A DNA stretch of 34,404 nucleotides, taken from the NCBI GenBank assembly GCA_003576845.1, contig QEVJ01000065.1, forward strand, positions 1 through 34,404, given 5' to 3'. Below the pieces are notes generated by a model. It did not search any database and had not been told where the DNA came from. It saw only the letters and a program-made list of their open reading frames with translations. The translations under genes and the position numbers were made by a program. This DNA is from Planctomycetota bacterium (GTDB lineage: Bacteria > Planctomycetota > Planctomycetia > Pirellulales > PLA5). Below, piece after piece: positions 17,282-25,877 of this stretch. Numbering within the stretch: the stretch's first letter is position 1; the number at the start of each line of letters is the position of its first letter.

Positions 17282-18055
17282 ATGTTTTCACCGCAAGGCA
17301 CGGAGATCTTCGCCGGCTGCGTCATCGTAGTGCTGCTGCTTGCGCCGGTCGCGCTGGCGGCCTACGATCTCGCTCGGGCCAAGCACACTGTCGTCCAGGA
17401 AACGTTGATCATCTTAAGCGCAATCCTCGCGCGAACGCTCTGGCGGACGCGGATCATCGGCCGGATGGACCTCCCCGTGGGCCAAGGTGCGATCGTCGTC
17501 TCGAACCACACAAGTGGCGTCGACCCCTGGTTTACAAAGCTCGCGACGGATCGGATCATCCACTACCTGGTCGCGGCCGAATATTTCTATCACCCGGCCA
17601 TGCACTGGTTCTTTCGCCAGGTGATGGCGATCCCGGTGAACCGCGGCGGCGTCGACACGTCGGCCACGAAGCAAGCCATTCGCCTCGCGGAGCAAGGGCA
17701 CGTCGTCGGCATCTTTCCCGAGGGGCGGATCAATCCGACGCGGGCCGTGCTGCTTCCGGGGCGACCGGGCGCGTTGCTCGTCGCACTCAAGGCCCGCGTA
17801 CCCGTCCAAGTCTGCTATATCTTCGACGCGCCGCAGTCGAAAACGGTCGGCGGCACGTTCTTGACGCCGTCGAAAACGCGGATCGTCGTCGGGCCGCTGC
17901 TCGATATCTCCGAATACTACGGCCGCGAAAAGGAAGACGGCGTCCTCCAACACTTGACCCTCCGCGTTCTCAAGGAGATCGCCATGCTCGCCGGTCGCCC
18001 CGACTTCGAGCCGAAGCTAGCCGGCAAGAATTGGAAGCCCCGCGACGACGAGTAA
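17282..18055 (+). CDS. plsC: 1-acyl-sn-glycerol-3-phosphate acyltransferase family
   Basis: 257 aa. An N-terminal membrane helix (about 10-28) precedes a PlsC acyltransferase domain: block I NHTSGVD (H76, D81), block II-like IPVNRGGVD (117-125) and block III FPEGRINPT (145-153). PlsC adds the second fatty acid to lysophosphatidic acid in phospholipid synthesis at the inner membrane; paralogues can act on other lysolipids. The ATG lies only 16 bp after the tRNA-Leu gene and has no clear ribosome site, so the mRNA may arise by processing at the tRNA 3' end. The first codons have the look of a CACCGCAAGGCACGGAG repeat. Confidence 0.9.
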   Translation: MFSPQGTEIFAGCVIVVLLLAPVALAAYDLARAKHTVVQETLIILSAILARTLWRTRIIGRMDLPVGQGAIVVSNHTSGVDPWFTKLATDRIIHYLVAAEYFYHPAMHWFFRQVMAIPVNRGGVDTSATKQAIRLAEQGHVVGIFPEGRINPTRAVLLPGRPGALLVALKARVPVQVCYIFDAPQSKTVGGTFLTPSKTRIVVGPLLDISEYYGREKEDGVLQHLTLRVLKEIAMLAGRPDFEPKLAGKNWKPRDDE

Positions 18056-18390
18056 CGGATTTCCCGAGGAAATCGGCTCGGTTTCGCAACACAGAGACCA
18101 CAGTTTACGAGCACGGGGGCCACAGAGGAGGGTATCGCCATAGGAAGGCTTGCTGAAACGCCCACCAATCAAACCAGGATCATCACGCATCGTTACGGAA
18201 CCGCCAATCATCACGAACCGCCGTCTCCGTGCCTTCTGTGCTCTACCTCCGTGGCCTCTGTGTTTAAGAAACCCGCCCGGTTTCCCTTGGCAGCGCCTTG
18301 AATTCCGGCCCCTGCATAGGGCATGATATCCCTGCCGACACACGCCGCGCCATCAGGCAAAATCGTCCCTTCATTCCGGCCCCAACATCC
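18056..18390. other. Intergenic region holding a large imperfect inverted repeat
   Basis: 335 bp with no credible gene. It begins with a small hairpin (GATTTCC-CGA-GGAAATC, 18058-18074) just past the plsC stop, then carries the two arms of a CACAGAG-type repeat. The 125 bp before the ATG at 18391 hold no clear ribosome site or promoter. Confidence 0.55.
18088..18265. repeat. Imperfect inverted repeat of AACACAGAGGCCACGGAGG type
   Basis: Left arm 18088-18130 and right arm 18227-18265 are imperfect inverted copies sharing ACACAGAG, CCAC(A/G)G, and GAGCAC units. The same family appears as a single arm at 2903-2948. Confidence 0.7.
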
Positions 18391-19251
18391 ATGAAGCTTG
18401 CCAAGATTCGCCGCACGAATGGCGACGAAACCGTTGGCGTGATCGAGGGCGTCCATGTGACGCCGCTTTCGCTCACGGCCGGTCAGTACGAAACGCTGTC
18501 CGACATTCTGGAATCGGACAATCCCGCCGTAACCGTCGAGTTCCTCACGGACAGCAGCGCCGAGCGGTTGTCGCTCACCGAGGTGACGCTGCTCGCGCCG
18601 ATCGACCGGCAGGAAGTTTGGGCGGCGGGCGTCACCTACCGCCGCAGCAAGCAGGCCCGGATGGACGAATCCGAGTCCGCCGCGCGGTTTTACGACATGG
18701 TCTACGAAGCCCCACGGCCCGAGTTGTTCTTCAAGGCCAATGCCCTCCGCGTCTCCGGCCCGAATGCCCCCGTGCGAATCCGTTCCGACTCGAAGTGGAA
18801 TGTCCCCGAACCGGAACTCGCCCTGGTGCTCAACTCGCGGCTCAAGCTGGTCGGCTACACCATCGGCAACGACATGAGCAGCCGCGACATCGAGGGCGAA
18901 AACCCGCTCTACTTGCCGCAGGCAAAGGTCTATTACCAATGTTGCGGCCTTGGCCCGGTGGTCACGCTCGCCAACACGATGCCGCCGATCGGCGAAGTCG
19001 ACATCCGCATGTCGATCTGGCGGAGCGATATCGAAGTCTTTTCCGGCGAAACGAGCTTGCGGCAAATGGCCCGCACGTTCGACGAGCTGATCGAATGGCT
19101 CGGCCGGGACAACACGTTTCCCGACGGCGTGATCCTGCTCACGGGCACGGGCATCGTGCCGGCGGACGATTTCACGCTCCGCAAGAACGACCGCGTCGAG
19201 ATCAGCGTCGACGGGATCGGGACGCTGGTGAATGTTGTCGTGCAGGGATAG
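18391..19251 (+). CDS. Fumarylacetoacetate hydrolase family protein (probable 2-keto-3-deoxy-pentonate dehydratase)
   Basis: 286 aa. The C-terminal FAH fold shows WNVPEPELALVL (metal-binding Glu residues), GYTIGNDMSSRDIEG and LPQAKVYYQCCGLGPV. Members hydrolyse, decarboxylate or dehydrate acyl-pyruvate-like compounds with Mg. The following gene encodes a 2-oxoglutarate-semialdehyde-type dehydrogenase, the partner of the FAH-family enzymes that dehydrate 2-keto-3-deoxy-pentonates in oxidative pentose breakdown, so that reaction is the best guess. The ATG at 18391 fits the family N-terminus (MKLAKIRR). The next start is 37 bp downstream, across a G-rich repeat. Confidence 0.88.
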   Translation: MKLAKIRRTNGDETVGVIEGVHVTPLSLTAGQYETLSDILESDNPAVTVEFLTDSSAERLSLTEVTLLAPIDRQEVWAAGVTYRRSKQARMDESESAARFYDMVYEAPRPELFFKANALRVSGPNAPVRIRSDSKWNVPEPELALVLNSRLKLVGYTIGNDMSSRDIEGENPLYLPQAKVYYQCCGLGPVVTLANTMPPIGEVDIRMSIWRSDIEVFSGETSLRQMARTFDELIEWLGRDNTFPDGVILLTGTGIVPADDFTLRKNDRVEISVDGIGTLVNVVVQG

Positions 19252-19253
19252 AA

Positions 19254-19285
19254 ATTCGGGGGTCGGGATTCAGGATTCGGGGGGT
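19254..19285. repeat. ATTCGGGGGTCGGGATTCAG-type repeat
   Basis: Direct G-rich repeat of ATTCGGG/GGATTCAGG units filling the gap between the FAH-family and aldehyde dehydrogenase genes. Its GGGGGG may double as the ribosome binding site for the ATG at 19289. Confidence 0.6.
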
Positions 19286-19288
19286 TCG

Positions 19289-20866
19289 ATGGCGATTCGG
19301 CCGGTGTTGATCGACGGAGCGTGGCGGGCATCCAATGCGGCGGGTACGTTTCGCGCCGAAAATCCCGCGACGCGCGAGCCGCTGGCCGACGAATATCCGG
19401 TGAGTGCGTGGACCGATTGCGATGCGGCGCTAACCGCGGCGGCGGCAGCACATCGCGAATTGCGCCTAGGTTCCGGCGAGGCAATCGCAACGTTCTTGGA
19501 ACGCTACGCCGAGCGGATCGAAAGGCGGGCGGCCGAAATCGTCGACTTGGCCCACTTGGAAACCGCATATCCCAAATCGCCGCGACTGGCCGACGTCGAA
19601 TTACCACGCACGACGAACCAGCTTCGCCAAGCCGCCGCCGCCGCGCGCGACGGCGCGTGGCAGCGGGCGACCATCGACCGCAAGCTCAACATCCGCTCGC
19701 GGCACACGTCCATCGGCCCGGTTTGCGTGTTCGGTCCGAACAACTTTCCGCTCGCGTTCGGCAGCGCCTCGGGCGGAGACTTTGCAGCCGCAATCGCGGC
19801 GGGCAATCCGGTCATCGCCAAGGCCAACACGTCGCATCCCGGCACGACCCGGCTCTTCGCCGAGGAAGCGCTGCAAGCGGTCGAAGGAGCCGGTTTGCCC
19901 CGAGCGACCGTGCAGCTTCTCTATCGCACCAGCCATGAAGACGGCGAACGGCTCGTGAGCGACCCACGCGTGGGCGCAACGGGCTATACCGGCAGCCGCT
20001 CGGCGGGACTCAAGCTCAAAGTCGCCGCCGACAAGGCCGGAAAACCGATCTATCTCGAACTCTCCAGCGTCAATCCCGTCGTCGTCTTGCCCGGCGCGAT
20101 TGCCGAGCGCCGCGAAAAGCTCGTCGGCGAGTTTCTAGCGAGCGTCCTGATGGGAACGGGGCAATTCTGCACGAACCCGGGGCTTGTCGTCGTGATCGAC
20201 CACGACGCCTCGCGGACGTTCATCGCAGAGGTCGCCGCGAGGTTCACCGACGCGCCCACGGGAACGCTCCTCTCTGTCGGCGTCGGCAAGTCGCTCGCCG
20301 CCGGTGTCGCGAAGCTCAAAGCCGCCGGAGCGGAAGTGCTGGCCGCGTCCACATGCAGCGACGCCGACAAGCGATATTGCTTTCCCAACACGCTCTTGCG
20401 CACGACGGCGGCGCGGTTCGTCGCCGACAGCGAGCTCTGGCAGACCGAACTCTTCGGCAACGCCTCGCTGTTCGTCGTCGCTAAAAACGAGGACGAAGTC
20501 GGCCAGGTGCTCGATCGGCTCGAAGGCAATCTCACGGGCTGCATCTATTCTGACACGCAGGGCAGCGACGACGCGCTCTACGACCGGCTCGCCCCGCGAT
20601 TACGGCCGCACGTCGGCCGGCTGCTCAACGACAAGATGCCCACGGGCGTCGCCGTTTCGCCGGCGATGAACCACGGCGGACCCTATCCCGCCACGGGCCA
20701 CAGCGGCTTCACCGCGGTTGGCCTTCCCGCCGCGATGTGGCGTTTCGCGGCGCTCGAATGTTACGACAACGTCCGCGAACATCGCCTGCCGGCGGTGCTT
20801 CGCGACAAGAATCCGACGGGCATGTGGCGAATGATCGACGGCGCCTGGACGCAAGGGGACGCGTAG
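19289..20866 (+). CDS. NADP-type aldehyde dehydrogenase, probable 2,5-dioxovalerate dehydrogenase
   Basis: 525 aa. The aldehyde dehydrogenase fold has catalytic E257 (LELSSVNPV) and nucleophile C294 (GTGQFCTNPG). The GQFCTNPG context and overall length match 2-oxoglutarate-semialdehyde (2,5-dioxovalerate) dehydrogenases, which yield 2-oxoglutarate from pentose or aldarate breakdown. The adjacent FAH-family gene would make its substrate. The ATG at 19289 has GGGGGG six nt upstream. It is followed by an inverted repeat at 20881-20970 that may end transcription. Confidence 0.9.
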   Translation: MAIRPVLIDGAWRASNAAGTFRAENPATREPLADEYPVSAWTDCDAALTAAAAAHRELRLGSGEAIATFLERYAERIERRAAEIVDLAHLETAYPKSPRLADVELPRTTNQLRQAAAAARDGAWQRATIDRKLNIRSRHTSIGPVCVFGPNNFPLAFGSASGGDFAAAIAAGNPVIAKANTSHPGTTRLFAEEALQAVEGAGLPRATVQLLYRTSHEDGERLVSDPRVGATGYTGSRSAGLKLKVAADKAGKPIYLELSSVNPVVVLPGAIAERREKLVGEFLASVLMGTGQFCTNPGLVVVIDHDASRTFIAEVAARFTDAPTGTLLSVGVGKSLAAGVAKLKAAGAEVLAASTCSDADKRYCFPNTLLRTTAARFVADSELWQTELFGNASLFVVAKNEDEVGQVLDRLEGNLTGCIYSDTQGSDDALYDRLAPRLRPHVGRLLNDKMPTGVAVSPAMNHGGPYPATGHSGFTAVGLPAAMWRFAALECYDNVREHRLPAVLRDKNPTGMWRMIDGAWTQGDA

Positions 20867-20880
20867 TTCCGAATGCAGGT

Positions 20881-20970
20881 ACGAACCGCCGAGACGCGGA
20901 GGCGCAGAGATCCGAATTCTCCGGCGGTGACATGTCGAGTTCTCTGCGCCTCCGCGTCTCGGCGGTTCGT
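20881..20970. repeat. Perfect 30-bp inverted repeat
   Basis: Arms 20881-20910 and 20941-20970 are exact inverted copies, 30 bp each with a 30-bp centre. The core is AACCGCCGAGACGCGGAGGC. Same family as 1130-1208. It lies 15 bp past the aldehyde dehydrogenase stop. Confidence 0.93.
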
Positions 20971-21019
20971 TTCTCGCGTGCTTGCACAAATCTCCTAGCC
21001 ATCACGAACGAGACGATTC

Positions 21020-22111
21020 ATGACCTACGGTTTTGCCATCATCGGATGCGGAATGATCTCGAAGTTTCACGCCCGGGCGATTGCCGAGGTCCGCGGCGCG
21101 AAACTGGTCGCGTGCTACGACCGCCTGACGCAGTTGGCCGACAATCTCGCCGCCGAGTTCGGTTGCCGGGCGTATCACGACTTGGACGCGATGCTCGCCG
21201 ACGAGAACGTGCAAGTCGTGGTGATCGGCACCCCCAGCGGCGCCCACATGGAGCCGGCCGTTGCCGCCGCTAAGGCCGGCAAGCACGCGATCGTCGAAAA
21301 GCCGCTCGAAATCACCCTCAAGCGTTGCGACAAGATCATCGACGCCTGCCGGGCGAGCAAAGTGACGCTGTCGACCATTTTCCCCTCGCGGTTTCACACC
21401 AGCGTGGTCGAGATCAAGCGAGCGGTCGAAGCGGGCCGCTTTGGCCGGCTCACCGTCGGCGATGCTTGCGTGAAGTGGTATCGCACGCAGCAGTATTACG
21501 ACAGCGGCAAATGGCGCGGCACCTGGGAACTCGACGGCGGCGGGGCGCTGATGAATCAGGCCGTACATAGCGTCGACTTGCTGCTGTGGCTGATGGGCCC
21601 GGTCGCCGAGGTGACCGCCCACGCGGCGACGCTCGCCCACGAGCGGATCGCCGTCGAAGATACGGTCGTCGCCACTCTAAAGTTCCAAAGCGGCGCCCTC
21701 GGCGTCATCGAAGCCACGACCGCGGCCTATCCCGGCTACTTGAAGCGAATCGAAATCCACGGCTCGGCCGGCTCGGCGATGATGGAGGAAGAGGACATCA
21801 TCAAATGGGATTTTGCCAAGGAGCAGAAACGCGACGCGGCAATCCGCGAAGCGGCCGCAGCGAGAAAGAGCGGCGGAGGAGGCGCGAGCGACCCCGCGGC
21901 CATCGGCCACCACGGCCACGCCCTGCAATTCCGCGACGTGCTCGACGCGATCAAGAAGAATCGCCCGCCGCTCGTCGACGGTCCGCAAGGACGCCAGGCG
22001 GTCGAAACGATCCTCGCCATCTACAAAGCGGCCGAAACGGGCAAAGCAGTGAAGCTGCCACTGGCGGGCGATCCAACGCTCCGGGCGCGCAAAACGGCCG
22101 CCAAGGGATGA
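21020..22111 (+). CDS. Gfo/Idh/MocA family oxidoreductase
   Basis: 363 aa. An N-terminal Rossmann domain has IIGCGMISKFHARAI (about 6-20), then IGTPSGAH and the family motif EKPLEI (about 94-99). The C-terminal domain has GTWELDGGGALMNQAVHSVD with the conserved His of the substrate pocket. These NAD(P) enzymes act on sugars, inositols or sugar nucleotides; many copies occur in planctomycetes. Substrate cannot be set. The gene sits 150 bp after the aldehyde dehydrogenase gene, separated by the perfect inverted repeat, so co-transcription is uncertain. Confidence 0.92.
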   Translation: MTYGFAIIGCGMISKFHARAIAEVRGAKLVACYDRLTQLADNLAAEFGCRAYHDLDAMLADENVQVVVIGTPSGAHMEPAVAAAKAGKHAIVEKPLEITLKRCDKIIDACRASKVTLSTIFPSRFHTSVVEIKRAVEAGRFGRLTVGDACVKWYRTQQYYDSGKWRGTWELDGGGALMNQAVHSVDLLLWLMGPVAEVTAHAATLAHERIAVEDTVVATLKFQSGALGVIEATTAAYPGYLKRIEIHGSAGSAMMEEEDIIKWDFAKEQKRDAAIREAAAARKSGGGGASDPAAIGHHGHALQFRDVLDAIKKNRPPLVDGPQGRQAVETILAIYKAAETGKAVKLPLAGDPTLRARKTAAKG

Positions 22112-22171
22112 TGCCAAAGCGGTACTAACGGTTCTAGGCGACTTGGGTATCAGCCGGTATCCTATGACCCT

Positions 22172-24688
22172 ATGGACAACTGCACAGTAAGCTTGGGGTC
22201 GCCGAGTGCGATCGACGTGTTGGATCACGTAGAGCGTGTGCGTCTCGCCGTCGGCAGTGAAATTGACGATGCCCGCAAGTCTGCGACTGGGCAGTTTTTC
22301 ACACCGCGGAGCGTCGCGTATCTCATGGCGTCGATGCTCGGCGATGTAGGTTCGGAGCCGAGAGTGCTCGACGCGGGCGCGGGCGTTGGCTCGCTGAGTG
22401 CCGCCGCGGTCGCAGAATTGTGTCGACGGCGGATTCCTCCGCGGGAGATCCACATAACGGCGTTCGAAATCGCCCCGGAACTCATTCCGCACTTGGATGC
22501 CACGCTCCGACACTGCGCGGTCGAATGTTCACGTTTCGGAATTCAATTCAAGTACGAGGTCCGTAAAGAGGACTTTCTTCTTGCCGCGTCGGATTCGATC
22601 GGCGAGAGCTTGCTCGGCTCAGGTCGCGATTCCGAATACGACTGCGCACTGCTGAATCCGCCTTATTTCAAGGTTGGGACCGACTCGGTTCACCGCCGAG
22701 CGCTGAGCCGGATCGGAATTCAAGTGAGCAATGCGTATGCCGGATTCGTCGGAGCTGCCATTCGTCTGCTGGCCGACGGTGGCCAAATCGTGGCAATCAC
22801 GCCGCGCAGCTTCTGCAACGGTCCTTATTTCAAGCCGTTTCGCAAAGCGTTCCTGCGCGAGACGCGCATCGATCGAATCCACGTGTTTCGATCGCGCACC
22901 CACGTTTTCAGCGGTGATGACGTGTTGCAGGAAAATGTAATCGTATCGGCGAAGCGCGATGCGCAACCCCGTCGCGCGGTTACCGTATCGGGCAGTTCCG
23001 GCGGCTCGCTCGACGACCTCACGGTTCGCGAAGCGCGTTACGACAATGTGATCCGTCCCGACGACCCCGAATCGTTCGTGCGCGTACTTGAAGATGACTT
23101 TGCCGAAGCGGTCGATCGGGCGATGTCGTGGTTCCGGACTTCGCTCGTGGACCTCGATTTGGCAGTTTCGACCGGACGAGTCGTCGACTTTCGGGCGCGG
23201 GAGTATTTACGAACCGAGCCAAATGACGAGACCATACCGCTAATCTATCCGGCACACTTTCGAAACGGAATTGTCGAATGGCCGAAACCCCGTTCGCGTA
23301 AGCCGAATGCCATCGTGGCTAATGAGAAAACCAGCGATTTGTCGGTCGCAAACGGCAACTACGTGCTCGTCAAGCGGTTTTCGTCCAAGGAAGAACGACG
23401 GCGCGTCGTGGCTGCAGTTCACGACGGGAGTCGCATGCCCAATGCATCGGTGGCATTCGAGAACCACCTGAACTACGTGCATCGTCGCGGCGGCGGCTTG
23501 CCGATTGAGTTAGCCCGCGGACTCGCGGCGTTCTTCAATTCGACACTCTTCGACACGTACTTTCGCCAGTTCAGCGGGCATACTCAGGTCAATGCCGCCG
23601 ATTTGAGAAATCTGTCGTATCCTACTGAGCGCCAACTGGAAGCCATCGGCAAGCAAGTCGGAGACGACGTATCGGACCAAGGTACTGTAGACGACCTGAT
23701 CACGAATCTACTACAGGCCGAAGGCGATTCGGAAGCCGCAGTCGCGATAAATACCATGAAACGAGTTGACGAAGCGTTGCAGGTGTTGCGGGAGTTGGGA
23801 TTCCCGCGGGCCCAATTGAACGAACGGTCGGCGCTGACGCTGTTGGCCCTCTTAGCACTCAAGCCGGATGCCAAATGGTCGACGGCGAGCCAACCGTTGA
23901 TGGGAATCACCCCGCTGATGGAATTTTTCGCGGAGCATTATGGCAAAAGGTATGCGCCGAACACGCGCGAAACTGTGCGACGGCAGACGGTGCATCAGTT
24001 TCTGGACGCGGGGTTGATCGTTGCCAATCCGGACCAGCCTGACCGTCCGGTCAACAGCGGAAAGAATGTCTATCAGGTGAACAACGCTGCGCTGGAACTC
24101 GCGCGCTCGTTTGGGTCGCGAAGCTGGAAATCGAAATTGACGAAATACCTTTCGAGCGTGGAAACACTCAAGGCGCAGTACGCACGCGAGCGCAAGATGT
24201 CGCGGATACCGATTAACCTTGCCCACGGACAAAAGATCGCGCTATCTCCAGGCCGGCATAACACGCTGATTCGCAAAGTGATCGAGGATTTTGCGGAGCG
24301 ATTCACTCCGGGCGGACGCGTGCTCTACGTCGGCGATACCGACGAAAAGTTCGCGTATTTTGACGAGCCGGGCTTGCGATCGCTAGGCGTCGTCGTCGAC
24401 ATTCACGGCAAGATGCCGGATGCGATCATTCATCACGTCGAGAGAAATTGGCTCGTTTTGGTAGAGGCGGTAACCTCCCACGGCCCCGTGAATCCGAAGC
24501 GACACGTGGAGCTATCGCGATTGTTTGCCGATTCGGCGGCCGGACTCGTGTTCGTCACGGCATTTCTGGACCGCAAAGCCCTCACCACGTATCTCGAAGA
24601 TATTTCGTGGGAAACTGAAGTCTGGGTCGCAGATTCGCCGAGTCACCTGATTCACTTCAACGGCGAGCGATTTCTCGGGCCGCACTGA
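22172..24688 (+). CDS. One-chain restriction-modification protein: N6-adenine methylase fused to BsuBI/PstI nuclease
   Basis: 838 aa. Residues 1 to about 500 are an adenine-N6 methyltransferase: GQFFTPRSVAYLM, motif I VLDAGAGVGS (65-74), motif IV NPPY (162-165), and a target-recognition-like part after it. Residues about 529-838 match BsuBI/PstI-type restriction endonucleases: the N-terminal helical part begins MKRVDEALQVLRELG and contains AQLNERSALTLLALL; the catalytic part has PD (749-750), EAVTSHGP (E765) and KRHVEL. The 310 residues from Met529 equal the length of a free enzyme of this family, so two ancestral genes appear joined in frame. Codon use is visibly less GC-rich than its neighbours, suggesting transfer. 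No mobile genes flank it. By analogy it would methylate and cut one site, but specificity is unknown. Confidence 0.9.
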   Translation: MDNCTVSLGSPSAIDVLDHVERVRLAVGSEIDDARKSATGQFFTPRSVAYLMASMLGDVGSEPRVLDAGAGVGSLSAAAVAELCRRRIPPREIHITAFEIAPELIPHLDATLRHCAVECSRFGIQFKYEVRKEDFLLAASDSIGESLLGSGRDSEYDCALLNPPYFKVGTDSVHRRALSRIGIQVSNAYAGFVGAAIRLLADGGQIVAITPRSFCNGPYFKPFRKAFLRETRIDRIHVFRSRTHVFSGDDVLQENVIVSAKRDAQPRRAVTVSGSSGGSLDDLTVREARYDNVIRPDDPESFVRVLEDDFAEAVDRAMSWFRTSLVDLDLAVSTGRVVDFRAREYLRTEPNDETIPLIYPAHFRNGIVEWPKPRSRKPNAIVANEKTSDLSVANGNYVLVKRFSSKEERRRVVAAVHDGSRMPNASVAFENHLNYVHRRGGGLPIELARGLAAFFNSTLFDTYFRQFSGHTQVNAADLRNLSYPTERQLEAIGKQVGDDVSDQGTVDDLITNLLQAEGDSEAAVAINTMKRVDEALQVLRELGFPRAQLNERSALTLLALLALKPDAKWSTASQPLMGITPLMEFFAEHYGKRYAPNTRETVRRQTVHQFLDAGLIVANPDQPDRPVNSGKNVYQVNNAALELARSFGSRSWKSKLTKYLSSVETLKAQYARERKMSRIPINLAHGQKIALSPGRHNTLIRKVIEDFAERFTPGGRVLYVGDTDEKFAYFDEPGLRSLGVVVDIHGKMPDAIIHHVERNWLVLVEAVTSHGPVNPKRHVELSRLFADSAAGLVFVTAFLDRKALTTYLEDISWETEVWVADSPSHLIHFNGERFLGPH

Positions 24689-24708
24689 TCGTGCCGCAAG
24701 CACGCCAA

Positions 24709-25635
24709 TTACGTCGCGGACGCCGCCGCTTTTCGCGCCGCCGCAATGCGCTGGACAAACCGGCGGTAGAGAAAGCGTGCCCCGAAAAGGGCCAGCACGA
24801 TCAGCGGCAGCCAGGGCGCGATCGCGATGACGAACAACAGCGTTCCCTCGCCGAATTCGCGAAGCCCGTCGAGCGAGGCGTCGAGCGTGCTGCTCATGCG
24901 GTCGATGAGCGAGACCGCCTGCGACGGTTTGTAGTTGCGAATCTCGCGGACGTTGATCGTCACCGTCGACAAACTGGTGAGCATCGAGAGGACGTTGAGC
25001 CGGCCCTGCATCTGCTCGATTTCGCCGCGAACCCGGTCGATTTGCTGCTCGACTTCGAGAATGTCCTTGAGCTCGCCGGTTCTTTCCTGCTGAACCTTGA
25101 GCAGCCGGGCTTCGGTTTCGCGCTTGTTCGTGAGCCGGGCTTCGAGGTCGTAGTACTCCTCGCTCACGTCACTCGCCTTGCGGTCCTCACGATCGACCGT
25201 CCCGAATCCTCGGACTCGTTCAAGAAACGCTCCCTGGGTGGAATTCGGAACGCGCACGACCCATCGCCCTGTGCGGCTCTCTCCTTCACTGCCGGAAAGC
25301 GACATTTGGGCGACGTAGGCGTCGGCGAACTCTTTGACGAGGGCATCGACTTTGCTCGGGATGTCGGCGAAGTCGTTGACGACGATTTCGAAGTCGACGT
25401 CGTGGATGATTTTGCGTTCGAGCGGCGTGGACGTGCGTTGCGGAGCGTCCGCGGCCTGATCGAACTCGCCATCTCCGGACTTGGTGAGAGAGTATGCTCC
25501 CGGCCAACCTCCTTCGTCCTTCTTTTCGCTGCCTTTCGACTCGAACGCAGCTTCGGGGCGTGAACTCACGTCTTTCACGCCCGCACAACCGGCAAACAGA
25601 CAGGCTCCGAGAAACAGCGGCAGAAATCGTGGCAT
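24709..25635 (-). CDS. DUF4349 lipoprotein
   Basis: 308 aa. A lipoprotein signal (ACLFAGC, Cys17) precedes an exported DUF4349 region (about 75-255) with RKIIHDVDFEIVVNDF, ALVKEFADAYVAQ, RWVVRVPN, EEYYDLEARLTNKRE and a coiled-coil-like stretch (about 170-225), then a membrane helix (about 262-288) and a basic cytoplasmic end. DUF4349 proteins are envelope proteins of unknown role. The ATG at 25635 has GGAG 8-10 nt upstream. Its end faces the restriction-modification gene with 20 bp between stops; its start is divergent from the LysR gene. Confidence 0.87.
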   Translation of the reverse strand: MPRFLPLFLGACLFAGCAGVKDVSSRPEAAFESKGSEKKDEGGWPGAYSLTKSGDGEFDQAADAPQRTSTPLERKIIHDVDFEIVVNDFADIPSKVDALVKEFADAYVAQMSLSGSEGESRTGRWVVRVPNSTQGAFLERVRGFGTVDREDRKASDVSEEYYDLEARLTNKRETEARLLKVQQERTGELKDILEVEQQIDRVRGEIEQMQGRLNVLSMLTSLSTVTINVREIRNYKPSQAVSLIDRMSSTLDASLDGLREFGEGTLLFVIAIAPWLPLIVLALFGARFLYRRFVQRIAAARKAAASAT

Positions 25636-25877
25636 GATCCGCTCCAGCTTGGCGTGGCCCCTTGGTTCCCGAATGCTTCGACGCGGCAAGCGATACGAAA
25701 GTTCCGCGTTTGGCCGCCAGTGGCGCGCGGGGAGTCCCTAACTTCGATCCTCGCCGCCGGACGTTTATTCCCTGCGCTCGCCGAAGAAATTTCGCGTGCG
25801 GCCGCGGGCGTTCTCTCCCCGGCTGGCGGCAGTTTAGAATGTTTCCGTTCTCCCAGGAACTCCCAGGCGCCGCGTCG

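Noticed and set aside
22172..24688. Two overlapping genes instead of one fusion
   Set aside because: The frame is continuous with no stop and no frame change between the methylase and nuclease parts.
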